DNA of 64,000 nt from Streptomyces netropsis. GTDB taxonomy: Bacteria; Actinomycetota; Actinomycetes; Streptomycetales; Streptomycetaceae. Shown here piece by piece: positions 18,363 through 26,046 of the stretch. Both the position numbers and the translations under genes were made by a program. The stretch is from the NCBI RefSeq assembly GCF_014203545.1, contig NZ_JACHJG010000007.1, forward strand, positions 113,391 to 177,390. The letters run 5' to 3'. Below the pieces are notes generated by a model. It searched no databases. It worked only from the letters and a program-made list of their open reading frames with translations, and had not been told where the DNA came from. Each line of letters starts with the position of its first letter. The first letter of the stretch is position 1.

Positions 18363-19625
18363 GTGAAGACAATGATCCGGCCGCTCTTCAGCGGGTCCCC
18401 GTACCGGAGTTGGGCATACGCCCTTCTCGGCGCGGCCATGAGCCTGCCGCCGCTGATCGTGGCGCTCTTCGCCACGCCTTCGCAGTGGGCGGCGGGACCT
18501 CGTGCCGTGGCATTCGGTCTCCTGCTGTGCGCGGTGCTCGTCGTCATGGGCGCTCCGCGTGCGGCGCGCCGGGGGTGTGTCCGGCTGGCCAACCGGCTCC
18601 TCGGCACCGGACTCCCCACCCCGCCGGCCGACCCGTCGAAGCCGTCGGCGGCCCGGTGGGTGGACCGGCTCCGGACGTCGGCCTATCTCGCCGCGCACCT
18701 GGCGGTCGGTGCGGCGGTGACCGCGGTGGCCTGCCTGTCGGTCTTCGCGGCCGTCGTGTTCCCCTCGGTCTGGCTGAGCGGTGGTGGTCAGGTGGCGAGC
18801 TTCGGGTGGACCGTCCCCGTGGAGCGCGGGTGGCAGGGCCTGTGGACGGCGGTCGTCTGCGCCGGGTGCCTCGTGCTCAGCGGATACGTGGCCTTCGGCG
18901 GCGCGGCGGCCCTGCGCCTGCTCGGCGCACCGCTCCTCGGGCACCGGCCCGCCGAGCGGCTGGCCGCCGCGGAGGAGCGGCTGGACCTCCTGGCCCGGCG
19001 CAACCGGCTGGCCCAGGAGCTGCACGACTCGATAGGGCACACCCTGACGGCGTCGACCATCCAGGCCGCCGTCGCCGGGGAACTGATGGACCGTGACCCG
19101 CAAGCGGCCCGGCGAGCCCTCAGCAGCATCGAGGAGACGTCCCGTGCCGCGATGGACGACCTCGACCACGTGCTCGGTGTCCTGCGGGAAGGGAAGTCGC
19201 CCACCGCGCCGCAGCGCACCCTCGCCGACCTCGGCCCCTTGACCGAAGGGGTCCGGCGGACCGGTGCCGGGCTGCGCGTGGAGACCTCCGGGGACCTCGC
19301 GCAGGTGCCCGCCAGCGTGTCGCGGGAGGCGTACCGGATCGTCCAGGAGGGTCTGACCAACGCCCTGCGGCACAGCGGCACGGCCGGGATCAGCCTGCGG
19401 GTCGCCGCACGGGACGGCTGGCTGGAGGTGGAGCTCGTCAACCCGCTCGACTCCACGGTGCCCGGCCGCCCGTTCCGCCCCGCCGGGGAGCGGGGGCACG
19501 GGCTAACCGGAATCACCGAGCGGGTGCGCCTGCTGCGCGGCGAGGTTTCCGCGGGACGTACGGACGGGCAGGAAGGCACGCACTGGCGGCTGGCGGCACG
19601 GATACCCCTACGGTCGGCGCCGTGA
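18363..19625 (+). CDS. NarL-type sensor histidine kinase
   Basis: The product has 420 aa from GTG 18363 (an ATG is three codons later; TACTGT 7 bases upstream fits a leaderless promoter). There are about four membrane spans in residues 10-200. The HisKA_3 dimerisation box RRNRLAQELHDSIGHTLTA has the phospho-His at 221. The HATPase domain is visible through REAYRIVQEGLTNALRHS and ERGHGLTGITERVRLL. The stop overlaps the regulator start (GTGA), so the two proteins are made together. The signal is unknown. Confidence 0.92.
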   Translation: MKTMIRPLFSGSPYRSWAYALLGAAMSLPPLIVALFATPSQWAAGPRAVAFGLLLCAVLVVMGAPRAARRGCVRLANRLLGTGLPTPPADPSKPSAARWVDRLRTSAYLAAHLAVGAAVTAVACLSVFAAVVFPSVWLSGGGQVASFGWTVPVERGWQGLWTAVVCAGCLVLSGYVAFGGAAALRLLGAPLLGHRPAERLAAAEERLDLLARRNRLAQELHDSIGHTLTASTIQAAVAGELMDRDPQAARRALSSIEETSRAAMDDLDHVLGVLREGKSPTAPQRTLADLGPLTEGVRRTGAGLRVETSGDLAQVPASVSREAYRIVQEGLTNALRHSGTAGISLRVAARDGWLEVELVNPLDSTVPGRPFRPAGERGHGLTGITERVRLLRGEVSAGRTDGQEGTHWRLAARIPLRSAP

Positions 19626-20320
19626 ACGCGCACGGCGGACCGGCCGATCACCCCGACCCGCCGGTCACCGTCCTCGTCGTCGACGACGAGGAGCTCACGC
19701 GGACCGGACTGCGGGCGCTGCTGTCGGCCAGGACCGGCCTCGCCGTCGTCGGCGAGGCCGCCGACGGCGCCGAGGTGCTTCCCCTGGTCGAGCGGCTGCG
19801 CCCCGATGTCGTGCTGATGGACGTGCGCATGCCGTGTGTGGACGGCATCGAGGCGACCCGGCGGCTGCGGGCCGCGCTGCCCGATCCGCCGAAGGTCATC
19901 GTCATCACGACGTTCGAGAACGACGAGCACGTCTTTGACGCCCTGCGGGCCGGCGCCAGCGGGTTCATCCGGAAGCGGGCGCCGGCCCGGCAGATCGCGC
20001 ACGCCATCCGGCTGGTGGCCGACGGGGACTCCGTGCTGTTCCCGGAGGCCGTTCGCCGCCTGGCCGCCGCCAGGCCCGTACGCCGGGATGCCGCGGCCGG
20101 CGGGGTGGCAGCGCTCACCGGCCGCGAGATCGAGATCCTGCGGCTCATGGCGAAGGGGCTCTCCAATCAAGAGGCCGCCACCGACCTGCGGGTGAGCCTG
20201 GAGACCGTCAAGACGCACGTGGGCAATGTGCTGGCCAAGCTGTGCGCCGGCAACCGCACCCAGGCGGTCGTCATGGCGTACGAGGCAGGGCTGTTGAGCC
20301 CCGGTCCGGACGACCGGTAG
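19622..20320 (+). CDS. NarL/FixJ-family response regulator
   Basis: The product has 232 aa. The receiver domain (about 15-130) has the acidic pair VVDDEE, phospho-Asp in VLMDVRMP, Thr in VITTFE and Lys in FIRKRAP. The LuxR-type helix-turn-helix lies at about 160-220 (LTGREIEILRLMAKGLSNQEAATDL). It is the partner of the kinase encoded just upstream, with a 4-base overlap. Targets may include the divergent DUF998 gene; this is inference. Confidence 0.94.
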   Translation: MNAHGGPADHPDPPVTVLVVDDEELTRTGLRALLSARTGLAVVGEAADGAEVLPLVERLRPDVVLMDVRMPCVDGIEATRRLRAALPDPPKVIVITTFENDEHVFDALRAGASGFIRKRAPARQIAHAIRLVADGDSVLFPEAVRRLAAARPVRRDAAAGGVAALTGREIEILRLMAKGLSNQEAATDLRVSLETVKTHVGNVLAKLCAGNRTQAVVMAYEAGLLSPGPDDR

Positions 20321-20348
20321 CGCGCGGCGAAGCACGTCCGCCGCGCGC
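20320..20348 (+). terminator. Terminator after two-component system
   Basis: A 10-bp perfect stem (GCGCGCGGCG) closes a 9-base loop and starts at the last base of the stop codon. Confidence 0.75.
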
Positions 20349-20436
20349 GGGGCCACCGCCCTGCGCGGCGTACCGGGCCCTTTACTCTTGGGCCGCCCAG
20401 GTGCGAACGGCGAACAGTGACGGAACGGAGCGTGCG

Positions 20437-22155
20437 GTGACGGCGGGGGAAGCGAACGGCGACGAGCTGATAGGCAAGGTACTCGGAGGGCGCTACCGGG
20501 TGACCGCGATGATCGGGCGCGGCGGCATGGGCGTGGTCGCCCGGGCGGTCGACGAACTGCTGAACCGCGAGGTCGCCGTCAAGGTCCTACGGGCCTTCAC
20601 CGACGCCTCCGCACCCGAACTGGCCGACCTGCGGACCCGGATGCAGCGGGAGGCGCAGGCCGCCGCCCGGATCCGGCACGGCGGCGTGGTCACCGTGCAC
20701 GACGTGACCGAGGAGCAGGGCCTGCCGGTCATCGTCATGGAACTCGTCGGCGGGCCCTCGCTCGACGACGTGCTGGTGGAGCGCGGCACGCTGGAGCCGC
20801 ACGAGGCCGCGGCGATCGGCGCCGAGCTGATGGCCGCGCTCGACGCCGCGCACCGGGTCGGCGTACTGCACCGGGACGTCAAGCCGGGGAACGTCCTGCT
20901 GGAGCACGGCGAACGAAGCGAGATGGGGGTCCCCCCGGCCGGAGGCTGGGGGAGGGTCGTGCTCACCGATTTCGGCATCGCCACCATGGAGGCCTCCGGT
21001 GACGAGGCCATGGCCAAGCTGACCCAGAGCGGTCAGCTCGTCGGCTCCATCGACTATCTGCCGCCGGAGCGCGCGCAGGGCAGGGAGCCGGGGCCCGCGT
21101 CGGACATCTGGTCGCTCGGCATGACGCTGTACGCGGCGGTGGAAGGCACGGCGCCGTTCCGCCGTACGTCCGTGTGGTCCACCTTGTCGGCGATCGTCAC
21201 CGAGCCCCTGCCGGAGCCCCAGAGGGCGGGAGCGCTCGCGCCGGTGCTGCGGGCTCTGATGGCGAAGGAGCCGGAGAACCGGCCGACCGCCGACCAGGCG
21301 CGCGAGATGCTGGAGCGGGTGGCCGCGGGCGGGACGGCGAGCCTCGCGCCGCCGGCTCCCGTGCCGACGCCGACGCAGGCCGTCACGCCGACGCCACCGC
21401 CCGGCTTCGGTGCCGCGCCGCCGTTCCACCAGGCAGCCCCGCAGGCCCCGCACGTCCCGCAGGCCCCGTACACCGGATACCCGCCGCCCGGCGGCCCGCC
21501 GCACCCGGTGCCGCAGGCCGGTGCACCGGTCGCGGGCCACGCGCCCGGTGCCGGGCGCTCCGCGGACGGCCGCGGCCGACGCCGCAGCCGGACCCTCGTC
21601 GCCGCGGCGGCGGCCGCCGTCGTGCTCGCCGGAGGCGGCGTCACCTATGCCTTGGTCGGCAACGGTGACGACGCACAGGCGGCGGCGCCCGGGGCCGGCT
21701 CCCCGGCAGGCAGTGGCCGGCCGAGCGGGAGCGGACCCAGCGGCGCGAACCCCCCGAGCGCCTCGCCGCCCAAGGGACCCCACGGGAAGCCGTCCGGCGC
21801 GGTCTCGCACGCGTCGGCCTCCCCTAAGGCCAAGCCCACTCCCACTGCCAAGCCAGGTGCTCCGGCGGCCAAGCCCAGTGCCGTGTCGAAGAGTTGCAGC
21901 GGCTGGAGCCACCGGGACGCGAAGCCGGGCAGCTACGGTTACCTGTCCGGCGACTTCCACGTGGTGACGGGGCCGTACCAGACGTGCTCCTCCGTGACCC
22001 GGGCCAAGTCCGGCACGAAGCTCCGCTACCAGTGCTACGTGACCAACGCCTATGACAACAAGTGGATTTACGTCCGCGTGGACGGTGCGAGCACCTCGGG
22101 CTGGATGTCCGCCGACAACCTCACCCGCCAGAGCGGCCAGCCGGTCCGCTGTTAG
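20437..22155 (+). CDS. PASTA-less Ser/Thr protein kinase (PknB-type) with surface domain
   Basis: The product has 572 aa from GTG 20437 (GGAG 7 bases upstream). The kinase domain holds the glycine loop GRGGMG (27-32), VAVK (Lys49), the catalytic loop HRDVKPGN (146-153), DFG (about 178) and GSIDYLPPE. Between the catalytic loop and DFG sit 14 extra residues (159-172, ERSEMGVPPAGGWG) encoded by a repeat-like insertion at 20911-20952. A Pro-rich linker, one membrane span (about 386-408), a second low-complexity linker and an SH3-like C-terminal domain with four Cys follow. It probably senses an outside ligand. Its 3' end overlaps the convergent ferredoxin gene by 35 bases. Confidence 0.93.
   Translation: MTAGEANGDELIGKVLGGRYRVTAMIGRGGMGVVARAVDELLNREVAVKVLRAFTDASAPELADLRTRMQREAQAAARIRHGGVVTVHDVTEEQGLPVIVMELVGGPSLDDVLVERGTLEPHEAAAIGAELMAALDAAHRVGVLHRDVKPGNVLLEHGERSEMGVPPAGGWGRVVLTDFGIATMEASGDEAMAKLTQSGQLVGSIDYLPPERAQGREPGPASDIWSLGMTLYAAVEGTAPFRRTSVWSTLSAIVTEPLPEPQRAGALAPVLRALMAKEPENRPTADQAREMLERVAAGGTASLAPPAPVPTPTQAVTPTPPPGFGAAPPFHQAAPQAPHVPQAPYTGYPPPGGPPHPVPQAGAPVAGHAPGAGRSADGRGRRRSRTLVAAAAAAVVLAGGGVTYALVGNGDDAQAAAPGAGSPAGSGRPSGSGPSGANPPSASPPKGPHGKPSGAVSHASASPKAKPTPTAKPGAPAAKPSAVSKSCSGWSHRDAKPGSYGYLSGDFHVVTGPYQTCSSVTRAKSGTKLRYQCYVTNAYDNKWIYVRVDGASTSGWMSADNLTRQSGQPVRC
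20911..20952 (+). repeat. Repeat-like 42-bp insertion inside the kinase gene
   Basis: The segment from GAACGAAGCGAG to GGCTGGGGG holds GGGGGTCCCCCC and the inverted pair TCCCCC/GGGGGA around CGGCCGGAGGCT. This composition resembles short palindromic repeats that I recall from Streptomyces intergenic DNA. It is 42 bases long, so the kinase frame is kept. Removing it joins LLEHG directly to RVVLTDFG, the usual kinase spacing. Confidence 0.65.
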
Positions 22156-22390
22156 CTCCACCCGCTCCGACGGACAGCTCGTCGGCTGCCGGCCGGGGAC
22201 CGGTGACGGTGATGGCTCCGGAGGGACAGATGTAGGCGGCCTTGCGGGCCGCGGGGGCCTGGGTGGGGGACGGCACGGCGTTCAGGAGGAGCACCCGGCC
22301 GCTCTCGGTGTCCTGGTCGAACACCTCGGGGGCGGTCAGTGCGCACATCCCGGCACCCAGGCAGCGCTCGCGGTCGACACTGATCTCCAT
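22121..22390 (-). CDS. 3Fe-4S ferredoxin (P450 redox partner)
   Basis: The product has 89 aa (MEISVDRERCLGAGMC). The Cys pattern C10-x5-C16 ... C55-P (YICPSGAI) lacks the fourth ligand, as in actinobacterial 3Fe-4S ferredoxins that feed electrons to P450s. It starts 4 bases after the P450 stop with GAGGAG in the P450 end, so the two form an operon. The last 20 residues are a Gly/Ala-rich tail that overlaps the kinase gene. Confidence 0.93.
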   Translation of the reverse strand: MEISVDRERCLGAGMCALTAPEVFDQDTESGRVLLLNAVPSPTQAPAARKAAYICPSGAITVTGPRPAADELSVGAGGANSGPAGRSGG

Positions 22391-22394
22391 CGGC

Positions 22395-23627
22395 CTACTC
22401 CTCGCCCCAGGTGACGGGGAGCCGGTGCACCCCGTAGATGTTCATGTCGGTGCGCAGCGGCACGTCCTCGGGCGGGACCGCGAGGCGCAGCGTGGGGAAG
22501 CGGGTGAGCAGGGCCGGGAAGGCGACCCGCATTTCGACGCGGGCCAGTTGCTGGCCCAGGCACTGGTGGATGCCGTGGCCGAAGGCGAGATGACCGGTGG
22601 CCTTCCGGTGGATGTCGAGGGTGGCGGGGTCGTCGAACCGGGCGGGGTCGCGGTTGGCGGCCTGGAGGGAGAGGGTGACCGACTCACCGAGCTTGATCAG
22701 CTGTCCGTCGAGCTCGACGTCCTCGAGCGCGGATTTGAGGCCGGTGTGGGTGATGGTCAGGTAGCGGAGGAGTTCCTCGACCGCCTGGTCGGCGAGGCCG
22801 GGGTCGGCGCGCAGGGCGGCGGCCTGGTCGGGGTGGGTCAGCAGGGCGAAGGTGCCGAGGCCGATCATGTTGGCCGTGGTGTCGAGGCCGGCGGCGAGCA
22901 GGAAGCCCGCGATTCCGGCGAGCTCCTCGTCGGTGAGGTCGCTGGTGGTCAGATCGCTGAGCACGTCGTCGGTGGGGTGGGCGCGCTTGGCCGCGACCAG
23001 GTCCCGGAAGAATTCCCCGAGCCCGGTGAGGGCGGCGACCTGCTCGTCCAGGGTCGACCCCGGGGCGGTGATCGCCGCTGCGCGTGCCTTGAAGGCCTCG
23101 CGTTCGGCTTCGGGCACGCCGAGGAGTTCGCAGATCATCAGCGCCGGCACGGGGTGGGCGAAGGCTTGGACCAGGTCCACCGTCGGCCCTTGGCTCTCCA
23201 TGGCGTCCAGGTGCTCGGCGGTGATCTGCTCGACGCGTTCGGTGAGTGCGCGCATCCGGCGGACCGTGAACTTGCCCGCGAGCAGCCGCCGGTAGCGGGT
23301 GTGCTCGGGCTGGTCCATCCCGGTGAGGTCGCCGACCGTGGCCGGGGGGATCTCCACGCCTTCCGTGCCCGGGAAGGGGAAGTGCATGAGCTCGTAGCGT
23401 GAGCTGAAGCGGGTGTCGGCGGCTATCGCCCGGACCGTGGAGTGGCCGGTGGCCAGCCAGCCCAGATGGCCGTCGGGGTAGCGCATCCGGGTGAGCGGCT
23501 GCCGCTCGCGCAGTTCCGCCAGCTCGGTGGGCGGGTCGAAGGGGCAGCCCTGGGGGCGCCGGGTCGGTAACGTCACGGCCTCTTGGGAGTCCTGCTCCGG
23601 GGAGTTCGTCGACGGTTCGTGCTGCAC
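22395..23627 (-). CDS. Cytochrome P450
   Basis: The product has 410 aa. The I-helix oxygen-activation motif is AGLDTTAN (about 246), ExxR is EELLR (about 287), and the heme-binding loop is FGHGIHQCLGQQLAR, with the axial Cys at about 356. Upstream, FTVRRMRALTERVEQI and GMDQPEHTRYRRLL are typical of bacterial class I P450s. Its electron donor is probably the ferredoxin just downstream. The substrate is unknown. Codon 20 (23568-23570) is TTA, so expression should need the bldA tRNA. The start is GTG 23627 with CTGGAG upstream. Confidence 0.95.
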   Translation of the reverse strand: MQHEPSTNSPEQDSQEAVTLPTRRPQGCPFDPPTELAELRERQPLTRMRYPDGHLGWLATGHSTVRAIAADTRFSSRYELMHFPFPGTEGVEIPPATVGDLTGMDQPEHTRYRRLLAGKFTVRRMRALTERVEQITAEHLDAMESQGPTVDLVQAFAHPVPALMICELLGVPEAEREAFKARAAAITAPGSTLDEQVAALTGLGEFFRDLVAAKRAHPTDDVLSDLTTSDLTDEELAGIAGFLLAAGLDTTANMIGLGTFALLTHPDQAAALRADPGLADQAVEELLRYLTITHTGLKSALEDVELDGQLIKLGESVTLSLQAANRDPARFDDPATLDIHRKATGHLAFGHGIHQCLGQQLARVEMRVAFPALLTRFPTLRLAVPPEDVPLRTDMNIYGVHRLPVTWGEE

Positions 23628-23650
23628 GGTGTTCTCCAGACGGATCGAAG

Positions 23651-23715
23651 GTACGGATCGAAGCGCGGGCCGAGGTACGGGTCGAAGTGCGGGCCGAGGT
23701 ACGGGTCGAAGTGGG
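23651..23715. repeat. 24-bp tandem repeat upstream of the P450 gene
   Basis: Units at 23651-23674, 23675-23698 and a partial at 23699-23715 share GTACGGGTCGAAGTGCGGGC with few changes. It lies between the P450 start and the ABC permease remnant, in the presumed 5' leader. On the minus strand one frame would read (H/R)FDPYLGP repeats, but no start with a ribosome site supports a gene. Confidence 0.8.
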
Positions 23716-23730
23716 TGGTGCAGTGGCCGC

Positions 23731-23856
23731 TCAGCTCTTGGCGCCGCGGTTGAAGGCCGACCGGGCCCACAGGCAGCCGACCAGGGAGAGGCCGACGCAC
23801 CAGGCCAGGGCGACGAGGGCGCTGTTGCCGATCTCCGTGTCCATCAGCAGGCCCAT
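23731..23856 (-). pseudogene. Probable C-terminal remnant of an ABC-2 type permease
   Basis: The frame codes for 41 aa: MGLLMDTEIGNSALVALAW, then one membrane span (CVGLSLVGCLWAR) and the tail SAFNRGAKS. This resembles the last transmembrane helix and the basic tail of DrrB-like ABC-2 permeases, and nothing of the rest is present. It sits directly behind a cluster of TGGCAC operator-like repeats. A genuine small membrane protein cannot be excluded. Confidence 0.45.
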
Positions 23857-23865
23857 GACGCCATC

Positions 23866-23935
23866 ATGGCACCACGATGATGCCATCGCAAGAAGATGTG
23901 GCACCGAGGTGGCACTCATGGCGCCACGGTGGCGC
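23866..23935. promoter_or_regulatory. Cluster of TGGCAC/TGCCAT half-sites (operator array)
   Basis: ATGGCA-N9-TGCCAT at 23866-23886 is an inverted repeat. Direct repeats GTGGCAC at 23898 and 23909 and related GGCGCC/GTGGCGC at about 23919 and 23929 follow, spaced by 10-11 bases, that is one helical turn. This spacing suits a ribbon-helix-helix or similar repressor binding on one DNA face. No regulator gene that fits is next to it. Between here and 24019 nothing else is recognisable. Confidence 0.5.
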
Positions 23936-24018
23936 TAGGCAGGTGCCAGCGGGTCGGCCATGCGCAGGGCGGAGACGGGGCGGGCGGCTTCCCCCAAGGG
24001 CACCCGGGCAACACGAAA

Positions 24019-24043
24019 AGCCCCAGGCCATCGGCCTGGGGCT
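24019..24043 (-). terminator. Terminator of the AhpD-like gene
   Basis: An 11-bp stem (AGCCCCAGGCC) with a 3-base loop is followed, reading the minus strand, by TTTTCGTGT. It is a classical intrinsic terminator 33 bases after the stop. Confidence 0.9.
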
Positions 24044-24075
24044 GTCCTCGTCTCCACCGGCCCGCGGGCCCGGCG

Positions 24076-24567
24076 TCAGGCGCGGTCGTCCGTGCCCGGG
24101 ATCTTCGCCGTGGCGATCGCGATGCGGTTCCAGGTGTTGATGGCGAAGATCAGGGCCAGCAGCCTGCCCAGTTCCTCGGCATCGAAGTGGGAGGCCGCCT
24201 CGGCGTAGACGTCGTCCGGGACGCCGCCGGCCGGGAGCAGGGTGACGGACTCGGCCAGGGCGAGGGCCGCGCGTTCGCGGGCGGTGAAGAACTGCGACGC
24301 GTCGCGCCAGACGGCGACCATGTGGAGGCGCTCCTCGCTCTCGCCCGCCTTGCGGGCGTCCGAGGTGTGCATGTGCAGGCAGTACGCGCAGCCGTTGAGC
24401 TGCGAGGAGCGGATCTGGACCAGCTCGACCAGGGCCGGGTCCATGCCCTCGCGGGCGGCGGCGTCGAAGCCGATCAGGGACTTGAACGCCTTCGGGGCCG
24501 AACGCGCGAAGTCGATGCGGGCGGGCCGGGAAGGGGCGGGGGTGCTGGCATCCGTCGTCATGATCAT
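24076..24567 (-). CDS. AhpD/carboxymuconolactone decarboxylase-family protein
   Basis: The product has 163 aa. The redox motif CAYCLHMH (Cys-x-x-Cys plus His, about 58-65) sits in the segment LVQIRSSQLNGCAYC, as in AhpD-like alkylhydroperoxidases. FTARERAALALAE follows. It may detoxify peroxides. It is divergent from the MocR regulator at 24609, and MocR-type proteins often control a divergent neighbour, so it is the likely target. Start is ATG 24567 or 24561. Confidence 0.92.
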   Translation of the reverse strand: MIMTTDASTPAPSRPARIDFARSAPKAFKSLIGFDAAAREGMDPALVELVQIRSSQLNGCAYCLHMHTSDARKAGESEERLHMVAVWRDASQFFTARERAALALAESVTLLPAGGVPDDVYAEAASHFDAEELGRLLALIFAINTWNRIAIATAKIPGTDDRA

Positions 24568-24608
24568 GAATGTACGTGCTTGATCGACCGGCGGTAAGGT
24601 GCATTTCC

Positions 24609-26024
24609 ATGTCGGAGAACTGGGTCAATTGGGCGGAGCGGATCGGCCGCGACCTGCATCTGGAGCTGTCCGGGCCGGGTAGTCGCCGCGCGGTGCTCAT
24701 CCGGGCGCTGCGCGATGCCGTCCGCTCGGGGCAGTTGGCGCCCGACACCCGCTTGCCGCCCTACCGTTCGCTCGCCGCCGACCTCGGGCTCGCCCGCAAC
24801 ACCGTCGCCGACGCCTACGCCGAGCTGGTTGCCGAGGGCTGGCTCACCGCCCGTCAGGGTTCCGGCACCCGGGTGGCCCGGCGGGCCGCGCCCCTCAAGC
24901 CCGTACGGGTGCCGAAGAAGGCCCCGACGGGCCCGCCGGGGCCCACGCACAATCTGCGGCAGGGGCAGCCCGACGCCGCTTCCTTCCCCCGTGGCGCCTG
25001 GCTCACCGCCGGCCGCCGTGCGCTGAACGCCGCACCCAACGACGCCTTCGGGCCCGGCGATCCGCGCGGCCGGCACGAACTTCGGCGGGCCCTGGCCGAC
25101 TATCTGGCGCGCTCCCGCGGCGTGCGGACCGACCCCGGACGGATCGTGGTCTGCTCGGGCTTCGCGCCCGCGCTGCGGCTGCTGTTCGGGGGTGTGCTGC
25201 GCGGTCCGCTGGCCGTCGAGTCCTACGGGCTCGGCTTCCACCGCCAACTGCTGTCCGCCGCCTCGGTGCGCACGGTGCCCATCGGGGTCGACGAACACGG
25301 GGCGCGCACCGCGGAGTTGGCCGCGCACAAGCAGGTTCGGACCGCGCTGCTCACGCCCGCCCACCAGTTCCCGACCGGCGGTCCGCTGCACCCCGAGCGG
25401 CGCGCGGAGGTCGTCGACTGGGCGCGCGCCCGGGGCGGGCTGGTGCTGGAGGACGACTACGACGGCGAGTTCCGTTACGACCGGCAGCCCGTCGGCGCCG
25501 TGCAGGGGCTGGATCCCGAGCGGGTCGTCTACATCGGGTCGGTCAGCAAGAGCCTGTCCCCCGCGATCCGGCTCGGCTGGATGGTGCTCCCGGACCATCT
25601 CGTCGACCCGGTGCTCGCCGTCAAGGGCGAGCGGGAGGCGTGGGCCGGGGTCCTGGACCAGCTCACCCTCGCGGACTTCGTCGACTCCGGCGCGTACGAC
25701 CGTCACCTGCGCCGGATGCGGCAGCGCTACCGCGACCGCCGTGACCGGCTCGTCGCCACCCTCGCCGAGCGGGCTCCGCACGTCCGGGCCACCGGTGTCG
25801 CGGCCGGTCTGCACGCCGTGCTGGAACTGCCGTCCGGCACCGAGCAGTCCACCCTCAAGGCGGCCACCTGGCAGGGACTCGCCGTGGACGGCCTGGCCGA
25901 ATTCCGGCACCCCGAGGCCACGACACCCCGGGCCGACGGCCTGGTCGTCGGTTTCGGCACCCCGCCCGACCACGCCTACGGCGCCGCGCTGGACGCCCTG
26001 TGCCGGGCGCTCCCACCGGGCTGA
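24609..26024 (+). CDS. MocR/PdxR-type regulator (GntR HTH + aminotransferase fold)
   Basis: The product has 471 aa. The GntR winged helix covers residues 15-85 (LPPYRSLAADLGLARNTVADAYAELVAEGWL). An aminotransferase class I domain follows, with AFGPGDPRGRHELRRALADYLARSRGV, the Asp of LEDDYDGEFRYD, and the PLP-binding lysine in SVSKSLSPAIRLGW (about 314). Such proteins sense PLP or an amine. The ATG at 24609 is preceded by TAAGGT 8 bases upstream and no ribosome site, so the transcript may be leaderless. It is divergent from the AhpD-like gene. Confidence 0.94.
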   Translation: MSENWVNWAERIGRDLHLELSGPGSRRAVLIRALRDAVRSGQLAPDTRLPPYRSLAADLGLARNTVADAYAELVAEGWLTARQGSGTRVARRAAPLKPVRVPKKAPTGPPGPTHNLRQGQPDAASFPRGAWLTAGRRALNAAPNDAFGPGDPRGRHELRRALADYLARSRGVRTDPGRIVVCSGFAPALRLLFGGVLRGPLAVESYGLGFHRQLLSAASVRTVPIGVDEHGARTAELAAHKQVRTALLTPAHQFPTGGPLHPERRAEVVDWARARGGLVLEDDYDGEFRYDRQPVGAVQGLDPERVVYIGSVSKSLSPAIRLGWMVLPDHLVDPVLAVKGEREAWAGVLDQLTLADFVDSGAYDRHLRRMRQRYRDRRDRLVATLAERAPHVRATGVAAGLHAVLELPSGTEQSTLKAATWQGLAVDGLAEFRHPEATTPRADGLVVGFGTPPDHAYGAALDALCRALPPG

Positions 26025-26046
26025 CGGGGCTGACGGGGCCGAGCGG

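Noticed and set aside
23573..23800. Gene coding for FDPYLGP repeats upstream of the P450
   Set aside because: The frame overlaps both the P450 start and the permease remnant and has no start with a ribosome site.
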